Assembly (NCBI GenBank): GCA_027186245.1 | Contig: CP114482.1 | Span: 1,059,001 to 1,123,000, forward strand | Length of the DNA: 64,000 nucleotides | Reading direction: 5' to 3' | Source of the DNA: Coriaria nepalensis | Taxonomy: Eukaryota > Streptophyta > Magnoliopsida > Cucurbitales > Coriariaceae | Shown: piece by piece, positions 10,188-22,789 of the stretch | Position numbering within the stretch: the first letter of the stretch is position 1 | How the letters are laid out: every line of letters begins with the position of its first letter | Notes under the pieces: model-generated | Databases searched by the model: none | Seen by the model: the letters and a program-made list of their open reading frames with translations, nothing else | Told to the model about the DNA's origin: nothing | Made by a program: the position numbers and the translations under genes

Positions 10188-12775
10188 ATGAAGAGTGTAA
10201 GAGATCTCTTTTCTCAGTTAGTATCCAAGTCATTGGTCTCATCTATACCATTATCGGGAAGTGAGAGTTTATTTAATCAGGGAATCGGGGAATCTCTTAC
10301 TGAAGAAACCGATGATCAAGGTATTGAGTTCATTCAGTTTTAGGTATTGCTACTAGTGGATGGTTCTATTAAGTTTTTTCGAATGCTTAAAAATCTTTTT
10401 CTATAAATAGTGTAACCCTGCCATTATTGCAAAATTGAGGCAACTTTCTATTTTATGATATTTGTCAATTGGAATGCATATCATTAAGAGATTTGCTTTC
10501 GGGTTTAGGTAACACGGCCGTTTTGGTACCAACTGCTCTTCGTAATGAGGATCAGGCCAATCTCTCCACGCCACAGATTTCCAGGGAAGATTTATCCCAA
10601 TCTCATCATATTAGCTTCAACGAAGAAAAGGCGGATGCTTTGGCAAAGGTAGAAAAGATGGACCCTTTAGTGAAGGTTGAGGATCTCCAAGTTAAGTTTT
10701 TGCGCCTCCTCCTAAGGTTTGGGCAAACACCAAACAATCTTTTAGTGGCAAAGGTTTTGTATCGAATCCATCTAGCAACTTTGATACGAGCAGGGGAATC
10801 AGATCTTAAAAGAGTTAATCATGGAAGTAATAGAGTTCGAGAAAGAGCCATGGAACAAGAAGCTTTTGGCCTGCCTGAATTGGATTTCTCAATTAGAATA
10901 CTCTTCTTAGGCAAAACAGGGGTAGGCAAGAGTGCTACTATAAATTCCATATTTGAGCAAACAAAAACAGCAACTAGTGCATTTCAACCTGCCACTGATC
11001 GTATTGAAGAAGTAGTGGGAACAATCAATGGAATTAAGTTATCCATAATTGACACCCCTGGTTTCTTACATCCTTCCACAGGCAATGTAAGGAGAAATAA
11101 GAAAATCATGCTTTCTGTGAAGAAATATATAAGAAAACATCCACCAGATATTGTTTTCTACTTCGATCGCCTTGACCACATAAGCACAGGCTATAGTAAC
11201 TTCCTTCTTGTTCAGCATATTACAAAAGTTTTCGGGACGGGAATTTGGTTCAACACTATCCTTGTCATGACTCATTCTTCCTCGGCTCTTCCTGAAGGAC
11301 CTAATGGATATCCCATCTCCTATGAGTCATATGGGACCCACTGTTCAGATCAACTTCAAAACCATGTACGTCAAGCAGTATCTGACTCAAGACTTGAAAA
11401 CCTTGTCCTTTTGGTTGAGAACCATCCACACTGTAAGAGAAACAATATGGGTGAAAAGATACTTCCAGATGGACAGGTTTGGAAATTGAATTTATTGACG
11501 TTTTGCATTTCTAGCAAAGTTTTAAGTGATGTAAACACCCTTTTGAGATTCCAAGACAGTATTGAGCTGGGACCCACAACTTCTAGCCGGCTGCCTTCTC
11601 TTCCCCACTTACTCTCGTCTCTTCTAAAGCGTCCTGGCCTACCAAGTTCGATTGGAGGGGACTATGAAACAGAAGAGATTGTACTTTCAGAAACTAATGA
11701 AGAAGATGAGTATGATGATTTACCTACAATCAGGGTCCTGCCAAAATCTCAGTTTGAGAGATTGACCAAGTCACAGAAAAAGGCATACCTTGATGAACTT
11801 GATTACAGGGAAACACTCTATTTAAAGAAACAATTGAAGGAAGAGTACAGGATAAGAAGGGAGAAAAGGCTCTTAAAGGCTGAAAGCTCAATGGAAAAGG
11901 GTGAAAATTCCAAGGATGAACAGGGTTTTTCTCCAGAGGCTATTTTATTACCAGACATGTCCGTTCCTCCAAATTTCGACTCAGATTGCCCTGTTCATAG
12001 ATACCGTGGCCTTATTAAAAGCGATAAGTTTCTTGTCAGGCCTGTTCTGGATCCACAAGGGTGGGACCATGATGTGGGATTTGACGGGTTAAATTTCGAA
12101 ACAGGTGTAGATATAAACCGGAACATGTTTGCCTCAATAATGGGGCAGCTAAACAAGGACAAAAATGACTTCAGCATTTTGTCTGAATCCTCAACTTATT
12201 ATCACTCTTATCCTCATGGCCCTTGTTATGCGCTTAGCCTTGATGTTCAATCTTCTGGCAAGGATTTAATATACACCGTTCATACCAACACAAGTCTGCC
12301 GAGTTTTTTCCCAAAAAACTTGACTGATTTTGGACTTTCTTTAACATCTTTTGGAAACAAAAACTACCTCGGTGCAAAGGTTGAAGACACGATTCTAGTT
12401 GGGAAGAGGTTTAAAGTTGTAATGAATGCAGGCCATCTAGGAGGTGGAGAAGGGCATGGACAGGTGACGAATGGCGGAAGTATAGAAGCCACTTTAAGGG
12501 GTGGAGACTATCCTGTGAGAGATGACAAAATCACAGTGACAGCGACTGTTCTCTCTTTCGACAAAGAAATGGTCTTGAGTGGAAATTTACAGTCCGAGTT
12601 TCGGATAAGTAGGGGTTCAAGAGTTTCGGTTAGCGCGAATCTAAATACCCGAAAAAAGGGGCAGGTTTGTGTTAAAGTCAGTAGCTCCGAGCATTTGCAA
12701 ATCGGTCTTATTGCTGTTTTTACCATCTTGAAGACCTTGTTGAGGAGAGGGGAAAGGGTAAATGAGAGTGGGTAG
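10188..12775 (+). CDS. TOC90: TOC90, chloroplast outer-envelope preprotein receptor GTPase
   Basis: This is the short member of the TOC159 receptor family, which binds precursor proteins at the chloroplast surface and passes them to the TOC75 channel. Exons are 10188-10320 and 10509-12775, giving 799 residues, close to Arabidopsis TOC90. An ATG at 10469 inside the intron is not the start: the upstream exon (MKSVRDLFSQ) joins in frame at a glycine codon. The GTPase domain has a P-loop GKTGVGKSATINS near residue 179, DTPGF near 226 and an ILVMTHSS motif. The M domain follows, with RRRE-type charged stretches, LYLKKQLKEE, HRYRGLI and GWDHDVGFDGLN. The N-terminus lacks the long acidic A domain of TOC159/132/120, which is what marks TOC90. 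Confidence 0.93.
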
Positions 12776-13810
12776 GAATTGTAAGAGTTGGGGTACCATG
12801 GTTTTGTAATGGTAAAGGGAGTTTTGATCAATTGTACAGCATCTTTAAAGATGAGGGAGGGAAGCTCCTTCTCTTTTTTTCCTATAGAAGAACTAGGCTA
12901 ATAATGTGCACAATTTTCGGATAGTTCGGCTCCATAACTCCATTGCAGCTATGCAGCTGTACAGCAGCCGGGTTTGACAAGTATGCTCCATTCTTCATAT
13001 CAACTTCCAGAACTGAGATTGAAATCAGGTTTTTTTTCTCCAAACTTCAGTTTTGAACCGAAGTATACTTGAAAGAGTCATAGTGTCGTCTAGTCTTCTA
13101 GTTCCACTCTAGCTCCGTGTCCGAACTTTTTAAAAGACCGGAATACCCCCAGATGTAGAAGTAGAACTCCAGAGAACTTCCAACAATTCAAACGGGGGAT
13201 GAATAATGACACATTTTGTCGAGTTGTTCCCCTCTTTCATCATTTAAATCGCATTGCCTTTTCTCTGCTCGTAATTAATAACACCTTCCTTTTCTCGGTT
13301 GTAGGCCAGTCTTGAGTCCGAGACATCAATTCATGACCTTTCATTATATCATTCTTCATTTCACTTCCTACCCTTGTTGGGGATCTTTTTATGATTTCGT
13401 TTTCCACTTGAGAGGTTGGAAAAAACGCTGTGGTATGTCTTTAGTGGTGTCGGTGATCATTCATGTTTGATGCTCTTTCCTTTTTTGTCTTGATACTTCC
13501 AAAAACTTCAAACTTGATTTTATTATTGTATATCTACATTTTCCCTTGACACTATACATGCCTTTTTCTGGCAATTAATATGCCTAAAACCATGATAAAT
13601 GCTCGACAAACATGAGTTTAAATTTATAAAACTGATTTTTAAAAATTCGGTTTTTACACCATTTTTTGTAATGAAGATGAAAACCCATTTTTTTTAAATC
13701 GAAAAACGAATTTTTCACCTAAGATTTAAGAATATACTTTTTTTCTCCCCTAAAGGACCAATTTACAGAACAGCCTTCATTTCATCATCTTCATCTTGTA
13801 ATTTGTATGG
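12776..13810. other. intergenic between convergent TOC90 and ARM genes
   Basis: This is 3'UTR of TOC90 (to perhaps 13000-13300) and of the opposing ARM gene, with T-rich stretches. No further gene or element was recognised. Confidence 0.5.
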
Positions 13811-14979
13811 TCAAGGAGAAGAACCCCATAGAACCTCAGCAATAATGGTGCTAGCCTGAGCTTCAGAAAAAGAGGCTTCCCTAACCCTAACCAGAATCTC
13901 CTGCTTAAACGCCCTCTTCTCCCTCTGCCTCAACCCTTCTCCCACCTCCAACTGCACTGCGAATCTCGCCATAGCGCTCGCAAATGGCCGCCTCTCCCTC
14001 CCCTCCTCCTCCTTCTCTCTCTCTACATATGCTCCTCCATCTTAATCAAATCCCCACCCATTTCCGACCTCTGCAACTCGACCAGCTTCTCCACCACCCC
14101 TTCCTCAATCATGGCTTCCACTGCCTCCTTCCTCCCAAAATACCCAAAATCAAGCACACAGTCCAGACCTACAATCTTCATCTCCATTTTCGACGAGCTC
14201 AAAAAGCTTATGATCTTAGCTATCTCCCCATTTGCCTCTATCTCGTCCACTAGCGGCGATTTTATTAGCCTGATCAAAGAACAGAGCACCCTTACCGAAT
14301 TCGCCGACGCCATTCTTATCAACGCTGTCACTGTGGGACCCATCAAAACCTGACCCACAAACACGTCCTTGTTGAAGAAGATCAGAGCTCTAATGGCGGA
14401 CGCAGCGTGTTCTCTGATTTTCGTAGAGGTATTTTCTGGGTGAAAACAGAGAATCGTTTGGAGCAGAGAGAAGAGGTTCGATTTTAAGATCAAATCTTGC
14501 AGCTCGCGATTAAACCCTTGCGAGAGGCGACTTTCGAACTGGGTTAGAAGTTTTATGAGTTCAATTTCGTGGATCGAATGCTCTTTTTCTAGGGCTTGAG
14601 TTATATTTTCGATGCTTTCTCGATCAATCCAGGCTTGGATTTCCGACTCGATCGAACTCGCGACTCGGGAAACAGAGTGACTCGTGGTTCGGCGAGTTAG
14701 GAAGGATCTGATGGAGTGGCGGAAGCGGGATTTTTGGAGGGTTTGGATTAAGGTTTTGAGGTCGGCGAGGTGGAGGGAGAGAGTGGAGAGGTTTGAGTCT
14801 TTTGAGAGGATCGTTTCGGTTTCTGTTCCGAGCTCGAGGAGTGCTCTGATGGCGGCTGAGTTGAACTCGTCCGAGTTGTGACTCGGGTTGGTTTGTAAGT
14901 CATGCGAGGCTTGTTTCAGTGCTTCTAGGACTCGTAGGACTCGTGGGCTGCTGTCGTCCTGTATTGGAGACTCTTCCAT
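13811..14979 (-). CDS. ARM-repeat protein, C-terminal frame broken
   Basis: An intronless gene starting at 14979 (MEESPIQDDSSPRVLRVLEA). The first frame gives 318 residues and stops at 14023. Helical repeat segments (AAIRALLELGTE, HAASAIRALIFFN, IVGLDCVLDFGYFGRK) resemble Armadillo repeats of the type found in plant U-box/ARM proteins, but no U-box is present. A second minus-strand frame continues from about 14040 to a stop at 13811-13813. It reads RRPFASAMARFAVQLEVGEG, LRQREKRAFKQEIL and IIAEVLWGSSP, the usual C-terminus of this family. The full span is one base short of a multiple of three (390 codons if restored), so a one-base deletion near 14025-14045 explains it. As it stands, the last ~60 residues are lost. 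Molecular function is not known to me. Confidence 0.8.
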
Positions 14980-15817
14980 GGCTGCTCTAGAAAAACAGAG
15001 AAGAAGAAGAGAGAATTTTTTTCGATGACTTGAGACAAAATGAAACAGACCTCAACGACCAGTCATCGTGTTGTAGTAATTTTCCAAGTCAGCTTGTCTT
15101 TTATTTATATTTATTTTCTGAAATGACACGTAGGAATTTTGAGATATTTAATTTTAAAAAAAAATTAAGTCTTCAAAATTGAAAATCATTATGAATGGGC
15201 TCAGACAAAGGCTAGCTTAATGGCCTGATACAATCGGGCCCGAATTCTCTGATCAAGCCCAGATTTCAAGTTCACTGAAAACAGACCAAACTTGGCTCTA
15301 TTCATTTTCACTCCATTTATGTTATTAATTCCTTTGGTCACCACCACCTTGACCTTGCACCTACATAAACATTTATGCAGTTATGGTCTTGATCTATATC
15401 AGATCAAACTGAAGAATCAAAAGCAGTTAAATAACCACCACCCGGGATTAAGCACCGACAGACGAATCGGTCTTAACAGGAAACTTCCTCGACGAAAAAC
15501 TTTCGTGTATTTACGAAACAATTATATACACACTGACTGTTATGGTATTTCAATCAGAATACAAAGAATGTTTTTCAACTGACCTAGACCGCTGCAGCAG
15601 TTAATGAGAATTCCTTGCATGAGCATGAACAATACTTAGTAGAATAAGGAATAATACCTACCTGGTATGATTTCATTTTCCAGACTAAAGGATAGTTGTT
15701 ATGCAAGAATTTCTCATAATTTTGCTTCTCCAAACGTACGGATAAGCAAGCTTGCAGTAAAATTCTCTATCTGCAAATTTACCACAAACATTCGGAATGA
15801 GAACAAATTCCGATTGA
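14980..15817. other. intergenic: ARM gene promoter and SYT 3' flank
   Basis: 14980-15250 is the likely ARM-gene leader and promoter. 15300-15817 is the likely 3'UTR of the synaptotagmin gene. The plus-strand ORFs at 15292-15582 and 15667-15855 have no recognisable content. Confidence 0.45.
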
Positions 15818-18620
15818 TTAGGAATCCCGGTAAATTGGCTGAGGCATCCACTTGAGGTGCAAGTTCAGTTTTCCAGATTTAGCCTCGTCAAGCTCAAAGC
15901 AGTCTTTATATTCCCCTTCTAAGATCACCCTGGTCAATGTTAAGATACATCTCCCAATATAATCCTGCAAAAAAGAAAAATTATATAAAAAAAAAGATAC
16001 ATATTTATAAATTTCAGATGATCTTCTACCTTCCCAAAAGTGTCATGGTCCCACAGTTCAAGGATAAGCATGTCATGCAATCCATCCTCGACCACAAAGT
16101 CGAAAGTTTGATTCCAAACAGGATTCAAACTGTCATTGACAACCTAAGAACCAGAACCCCTTTTTAATAAATGAAAGTATTAAATAATTTGGGATAGGAA
16201 AAATTGAGATAATAATATGAAACTTACCCTAGTTTTGTTTTTGGTCTCTGATTTTTTCATGGTAAGAGTAACATATGGGTCGGACTTGCCCATCAGATCA
16301 GTTGCAGGCAAGTCTTCAGCTGATATCACAGTTACTGAAAGCACTCCCCTGACTATAACCTCCTTTCTCTTCTGAGTCACTTCTTTCTCGGTTTCAGTTG
16401 CTTCTATTCCAATCACCCGATTTTTTAGAACATTTTCTAAAGAGGTCATTGATATTTTCGAGGCAAAAGGGTTGGTAAAGCTATTTTCCATGCCAAATGG
16501 ACAGTACAAAAGCTCCAAATGCACCTACATGTTTACACACACAGAAAAACAAACAAACAAGCAAATGGGTTAAAACCAAAGAAATAGAGATTTGTATGGT
16601 GAACACTGAAAAGATAGAAAAATAAAGGAATGCTATAATGAGTCTCACCTGTCCCCTCTTTTTGGTATCTCTTTGAACCTCCAAATCTTTAACCAGCTTT
16701 AACCACACATCTTTCACTTTACCAGGTTGAAGTTCATTTAATGTTATTTGAGCACATCCAATAAACTCAGGTGGTTGAAGGCCTTCATCATCATAAATTC
16801 TCACGATCAAGTGTTGCGTGGATGCATCTTCTACAACAAACTCAAAGTGTTCGTTCCAGATTGGATTCAAATCATTGTTCTGTAGAAGGAGAATAGTATG
16901 GGGATTATTATTTTCCAAACCCAAGAAAGAAGATAATAATATAAATAATATTATGTCTTACAATTGTTTTGCTGGTTTTCATTCTGTCTCGTATAGGTCT
17001 TATATATACTACAGCATATGGATCAGATTTCCCAATCATATCTTTATTTGTCAAGCCCTTGCCTTGCACAAGCTTCACCTCCAATATTCCTACTGCCTTC
17101 ATTTCCAACTCACTGAACAACATGGAATCATCATAAATAAATTAAAAAAAAAGACGATTGTGATCTATCTTGGACAACTCATTCTAATATGATTCAACAT
17201 TCACATCGTGTATTCAAAAAAAAGGGCCATATTATGACACATGCCTGTAATCCCCAGGTATGATTGGAATAACTTTCCTAACAGGCCATGTAATGGAATC
17301 TTCAATAGCATCACGAATAAACCCCTGCATTAACACTTGGTGTAGATTATTATAATTCAACATTTTGCAACCGGAAAAAGTGTTACAGTCAAGACTTTAT
17401 AACTTTTGAGGATTATTTTAAAAAAAAATGCAACTTTAAGAGAATGAACTAATCAATAAGATGATGAGTAAAGTCGGAACAAAGTATCAAACCTTGATTG
17501 CGTCATAAAGCCCAGGAATTGTTGATATATCACCGCCAATAACTTTTAGAGCAAAATCCAACTTTTTCTATAAAAAAGAAAGAAAAAAAAAAAGAGTCAA
17601 AATCAATATCAGAGTGTTCGGCGATGTGGGTAGGAGGAGATGTGCCACACCTTTTGCCGCAGAGAATAAGAAACGGCACCAAAACATGGCAACTCATCAA
17701 CTAATGGCTTAAAAATCAACCTGAAAACTCCAGTGAATCCAATGTCTTTCACCTAGAGCAGAACAGTAAAATTCAACATATAGTAAAAAAAAGAAAACTT
17801 CACAACATATAGGAACTCCTTATTATACAGGAAATCAGTAACTATATTTTGAAATTCAGTTAAATTGTGCTTGCCTGAATGCATTATACAACAACTCACT
17901 TCCTACCATCATTAAATTTTACAGTCAAAAGTGATTGATTCTAAAGTAAATTTTGGATCTTTCTTTGTAAATTTCATACAAGTCACCCTCCTAAGAAAAT
18001 TACTATGGAGAGGTTACCTTTTAGTTATGATAAAAATTGCTCATAAATTCATTGTAAGAGTAGAAGAAATTAAGAACTACACATCTTCCATGACAAAACC
18101 CAAAATGTATTTTCTCAAGTTACTTCACATTATTGCAGTTAGTATATACTTTCGAATCGAGACAATCCAGTGAAGTAAACCAATAGGGCGTAAAAGGGCA
18201 GTAAGATTTTAAAATCACCTGCACAGGCAGGCCGACACCAAGTCTAGTCTTGATATCAAGTATAATGCTTGGATTCCCATCCCATTGCATTTCCAACTCC
18301 ATAGTTACATTATCTCCTCCGTCTTCTATTATCGAGACTCCTATAGAAGTAAAATCTAGTTTATCACAAGATTTATCTGAAATCCACTTATTATATTGAA
18401 CCCTAAAACATGATCGAAAACAAAAGCAACCAAATTGTTCAACCAAAATCAAGCAATATTGTGAATTAGACAAGCCTAAATGAAACAAACCTGTGAATTG
18501 TGGAGCTACAGTTCCAAGTGTGAACTTAGAAAATTTCAAGGAAGAAAGTATAATCGGTCTATACTGCTCAATAATAGGCTCAACAGAGGCTCTTATCAGC
18601 TCAGAAGCAGCCTAGAAATA

Positions 18621-18660
<40 letters not shown>

Positions 18661-19048
18661 CATATATAACATAATAATCATACCCTAAAATAAATAAATA
18701 ATGTGAGAAACTTTACCTGATCAACATATGGCCAGATCTTGGTGAGATGAAGATTGAGCCAAGTCAACTGCAAGTGAAAAAGCAACCGCAATGTCAGTCT
18801 CAACTTGAAATTAACGAAGAGAGAGAAAGGGAGCTCAACTTCTGGCGCTGTGAGAAGACGACCCAAGACGGATAATACTGAGGAGGAAATATCTTTCTGG
18901 AATCGTCAACAGTCATTCTAGCAGAAGCAGCAATCGCCGTAGCCAAATCGGACCGGTGCTTAGACCGGGCGTTCTCCGACCGAACGAATCCAACGATCAG
19001 AGCTAGCCCAACCGCTATTCCAATCACTAGACCGAGCAGGAACGCCAT
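15818..19048 (-). CDS. Plant synaptotagmin (E-Syt type) of the SYT4/SYT5 group, SMP-C2-C2
   Basis: Such proteins tether the ER to the plasma membrane and transfer or bind lipids. There are twelve exons: 18839-19048, 18717-18767, 18491-18611, 18219-18340, 17651-17752, 17493-17567, 17245-17324, 16962-17112, 16649-16879, 16228-16524, 16030-16143 and 15818-15964. They join in one frame to 566 residues. An N-terminal membrane segment (MAFLLGLVIGIAVGLALIVG) is followed by an SMP domain (about 70-250: FSKFTLGTVAPQFTG, MELEMQWDGNPSI). C2A begins near 258 (LVQGKGLTNKDMIGKSDPYA) and C2B near 432 (ISAEDLPATDLMGKSDPYV, NPVWNQTFDFVVEDG). Intron 1 has TT where the donor GT should be, and intron 7 uses a GC donor (ACAG|GCATGT). 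If intron 1 cannot be spliced, translation would stop a few codons into it. Confidence 0.9.
18621..18656. repeat. (TA)n microsatellite in SYT intron 2
   Basis: About 18 TA units within the synaptotagmin intron between exons 2 and 3, ending ~60 bp before exon 2 on the plus coordinate scale. Confidence 0.85.
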
Positions 19049-19779
19049 TCCCGCCTCTCCTCTCTACTGACTACTCTCTTTACTCACTCTCCCCCCCCTA
19101 GCTCATAGCTCTAACAAGGCGATGGAAAGCGGATTTCATTGTTTACTCGTTTGTTCATGCCTTCATGGAGAAGAAGAAAATTAGAAGAAGAAGGTGGAGT
19201 AGGTGATGAGGTCATCAACTTTGTGTGCGGGAGAGAGGGAGAGAACGAATCCGATTCTTTGTCGTTCGTTACAATCAAAGATTTTGTATCAGAGCCGACA
19301 GTTCGCGCTGTAAATAAGAAGCCTCGGAACTGGAAAAGTCGGCAAAGCAAGATGTCGCTTGCCGACGATTTAATCCACCTACTATACGTATGAATCGTTT
19401 TTCATCGCCGATATAATTGAGTGATGTTCTTTTTTTCTTTTTCAATAAAATGATCATTAACAATTATTAAAGGTTTGAATAATGTACGAAGAAATATACT
19501 AAGTCGACATGCTTTGAAATGTCTGTAGAAATATTTAAGTTATATCGAATTATATAAATACAGAAAAACAAAGAAGGAATTGCACCGAATACTTCTCCGA
19601 GGCATGCATGCGCCATGCAGAACTGGCAGAGTACGTGTTAACGTAAGAGCAACTGTCCTAGTGCAATAATTTTGTTCAAATATTTGCTGCCATTATTCTT
19701 CTATGCATTTAACTTGTTGAATTGCAAATGCACTTGGATGAGTATTGAGTTTTGCGTTAAATTCTGGTCTCTCTAAATC
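19049..19779. other. intergenic: SYT leader and upstream region
   Basis: This holds the synaptotagmin 5'UTR and promoter (minus strand, from about 19050). ORFs on both strands overlap here but none shows family features. Confidence 0.45.
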
Positions 19780-20301
19780 ATGACTTCTAGATCTCCTGAC
19801 CCATCTCCTAATCTTCCTCTAGCTCTCCCTGAGTTGTTGCAAGGAGAAGAATTCCTACTTTCTCAACAAAACGGCAATAACAGCTCGATCGTACCTTCTG
19901 ATCATCAGCCTCATTCTGATAACGTTACCGTTTACATTATTACAGATCAGTTCCATAAGAACCAAGGAATATGGTACTTCACCCAGGTTTACAAGGGGTA
20001 TTAGCTTTTCAAAACCACTTCCAAGCTCAAGATAGCGATGTACTACTCATTGCTTAACCGTCTCCGGTACGCTCCGGCGGACTGTGAAGAAATGCACAGC
20101 CCGCACGTTCTTGTACCAATGTTAGAACTGGATGTATATTTTGCCAAAGGAGATCAAGCTTCCGATCATGATCTGACGCCTTATCTGTCTCCTCGGCCCT
20201 TCGCTTCTCACAGGCAATGGGCTTCACCCCCGGAATCTATGAAGAGCTCGGCTTGCAAGATTTTTATATTTGTTTCATTTTGGCACTACTTGAACAAGCT
20301 T
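19780..20301 (+). other. unrecognised ORF pair, possible gene remnant
   Basis: A 74-residue ORF (19780-20004; MTSRSPDPSPNLPLALPELL) stops and is followed in another frame by an ORF at 20038-20304 (MYYSLLNRLRYAPADCEEMH). Codon composition and lack of low-complexity sequence look gene-like. A third frame near 20212-20301 reads MGFTPGIYEELGLQDFY to a stop, hinting at a further frameshift. I do not recognise the family. It may be a decayed or truncated protein gene. Confidence 0.3.
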
Positions 20302-20304
20302 TAA

Positions 20305-21269
20305 TGCTGTAATTTCAGATACCAAATTTTATATCTCAACCTTTCTATTGCATATTTTATTCAATCAGATTTCGCATATGATATAAACACATCAAATAAA
20401 ACGAAAGAGAGGAGTAGAAGAGATGGCACAAGAGAGATTTAGCAAGGTTCGCCTCACACGGATAATAATCTAGGAAGTTACGTCATCCTTGAGCTCCAAT
20501 AAATAGAGGAACTCTCTTCTCTAGAATATTATGTGCGATTACAGATTACAATATGTTAGGAAATATAATAGAGCAGAGTATACGCATAAACCATGAACAG
20601 TATAAGAAGATAATTAGCTAACAAAATATTGTTAGTAATCAGTAAGCAGAACAATAATCTTCATGCAATCAAATTCTACGACACAGAAAGTGAAACAAAA
20701 ATAGAAGAAATACCATAATATAAAAATATTGAATAAATGAAGAATAAATTAAAAACTGTTCAAATCAAATTGTGAATGGAAAATTATGAGGCTTGTAAAA
20801 ACTGATAGTGTTCTTAATACAGATTTGCTCCTTATTGATATCAAATGTTTGATGTGTCTATTTTTCAGAATACAATGAAATAACAACTATTTAGTTTCAC
20901 CATTAAATAGTTCCGGCGAATTATAAAAAACCGAATAATATCACTCTGAAACTTAAGGACTTTAGAAAAAAAAATTTCTGAAAAAAGTAATATTTTCTCG
21001 ATCTTAATTTTTAACTGGAAGAAAGTCAATTTATAATTTTTATATGGAGAAAATCGATCGGACAAAGATATTAACTCATAAAATTAATTCCGATTAATAA
21101 AATAAATTAATTAATCATGGTTAATGTACATTAATTTGCTAAATTAAATAAGATTCAAAGAAAAATTCCAAAATACAACCAAGGCAGACCAGTATTCGGT
21201 GCGCTCAGGTTTAGTCGCACAAGAGATCCGAACCATTTTGAATCGGTCCTATATGCACATGTAAGATAT
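20305..21269. other. intergenic, AT-rich, no gene seen
   Basis: Nothing recognisable beyond A/T-rich low-complexity sequence. The ORF at 20865-21065 on the minus strand is AT-rich noise. Confidence 0.45.
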
Positions 21270-21800
21270 AGCATTTTAGCTTATATAATTATATGTTAGT
21301 AAATTAACAATTCTATAAATATTCAATCCATTTGTTCCACTTTTTAATTTGAGATATTTTTCTCATCTTATTTTTTCACTTCAAATCATTTAGTGGGTGC
21401 ATTTTGAGGATCAATTTCTCATTCACATATTCACCATTTTGAGTATACCACATACCGTTTCGATATTCTCGTCAGTAGAACTCGAATCAACTTTGATCTT
21501 TTACTTAAAATAAGTGTCTCACTAAAAATTTAGCCAAAAAATAGCATAATAATATATTATTTTTTCAACACAATATCACAGTATATTCAAGCAACAGAGA
21601 GATCTTGATCCATCGGATTTCAATGAGAAACACTACAAGAAATCTCTATAGAGATTACAACTCTATAATCACAAAGATCGCCAAGAAATCACCTAGAAGA
21701 TCACGATCACACAAAATGTACAAAAATACATAAACTGTAAAAACCAGAGAGGATGAATGGCGATGCTCATTAGAATCCAAAAGCCATATTTTCTATGGCT
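21270..21800 (+). repeat. direct repeat copy 1 (~0.53 kb)
   Basis: This matches 22118-22625 over its length. Shared blocks include TATAAATATTCAATCCA, CCGTTTCGATATTCTC versus TCGTTTCGATATTCTC, AGAGAGATCTTGAT, ATCTCTATAGAGATTACAAC, ATGTACAAAAATACATAAAC and AAAAGCCATATTTTCTA. Copy 1 carries ~30 bp near 21340-21370 that copy 2 lacks. No coding content was seen. Confidence 0.85.
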
Positions 21801-22117
21801 CATTAGAAACACCTAATGTGGGCATTAGGGATGATCAATAGTGATCTGATCTGACCAATCTAATTTAATCTGATCTGATTCGACTCGAATCGATCGAATC
21901 ACAATCCGATCTGATATATTATATTTTAATTTGGTTGGATCATATTCATATGATTAGGATTGTATCGGATATCCGATCCAACAGTTTCTTTTTTTAATGT
22001 AAATTATTTTAAATTAATTTTTTTAAAGATATTTATTTTCTTTTACCGTATTTTTTTTAAGGAATAAACTTATTTTTCATTTCAAACATTTTCTTAATGA
22101 GACATTTTTCAAGAGTG
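21801..22117. other. spacer between the two direct repeats
   Basis: About 320 bp, rich in GATCTGATC/GATTCG-like short motifs at 21840-21980. No gene. Confidence 0.5.
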
Positions 22118-22625
22118 AGTATTCTAGTTTATATAATTACTCATGAGTAAATTTGTAATTCTATATAAATATTCAATCCATTGTTCCACTTTTTCACTTC
22201 AAATTATTTAATGAGTGCACTTTAAAGATCAATTTCGCATTATATATTCACCATTTTTAGTATAATATATATCGTTTCGATATTCTCACGAGAAGAACTC
22301 GAACCAACTATGATTTCTTATTTAAAAGAATTGGGTCACACCCAAAATTTAGCTCAAATATAATATAGTAATATATTATTTTTCCTAATAATATCACACT
22401 ACATTCAAGCAAACACAAGCAATAGAGAGATCTTGATACATCGGATTTCAATGAAAAATAATGCAAGAAATCTCTATAGAGATTACAACTCTATGATCAC
22501 AAAGATCACTAAGAAATCACTTAGAAAATTACAATCACATAGAATGTACAAAAATACATAAACCCTAAAAACGAGAGAGGAAGAATCGTGGCGCTCATAA
22601 GAATTCCAAAAGCCATATTTTCTAA
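22118..22625 (+). repeat. direct repeat copy 2 (~0.51 kb)
   Basis: Second copy of the 21270-21800 repeat, offset by about 840 bp, diverged by many substitutions and small indels. The pair could be two LTRs of a tiny non-autonomous element or a tandem duplication. No target duplication or TG...CA ends could be fixed by eye. Confidence 0.85.
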
Positions 22626-22789
22626 AGTACATGTATTAGGGAGAGATGATGACAAAAGAGTTCAGCAAAGTAATTTGGGCATGTTATTTTTGACTCGGCA
22701 CAAAATTTCGGCATCTCAAATAAACAAGTGAATATGGGCCAAAAGATTGGACTCCACCCAAATGAACCTACCACAACACTAAATATGGT

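Noticed and set aside
10469..10508. ATG at 10469 as the TOC90 start
   Set aside because: It lies in the intron; an upstream exon 10188-10320 joins in frame and gives the family's N-terminus.
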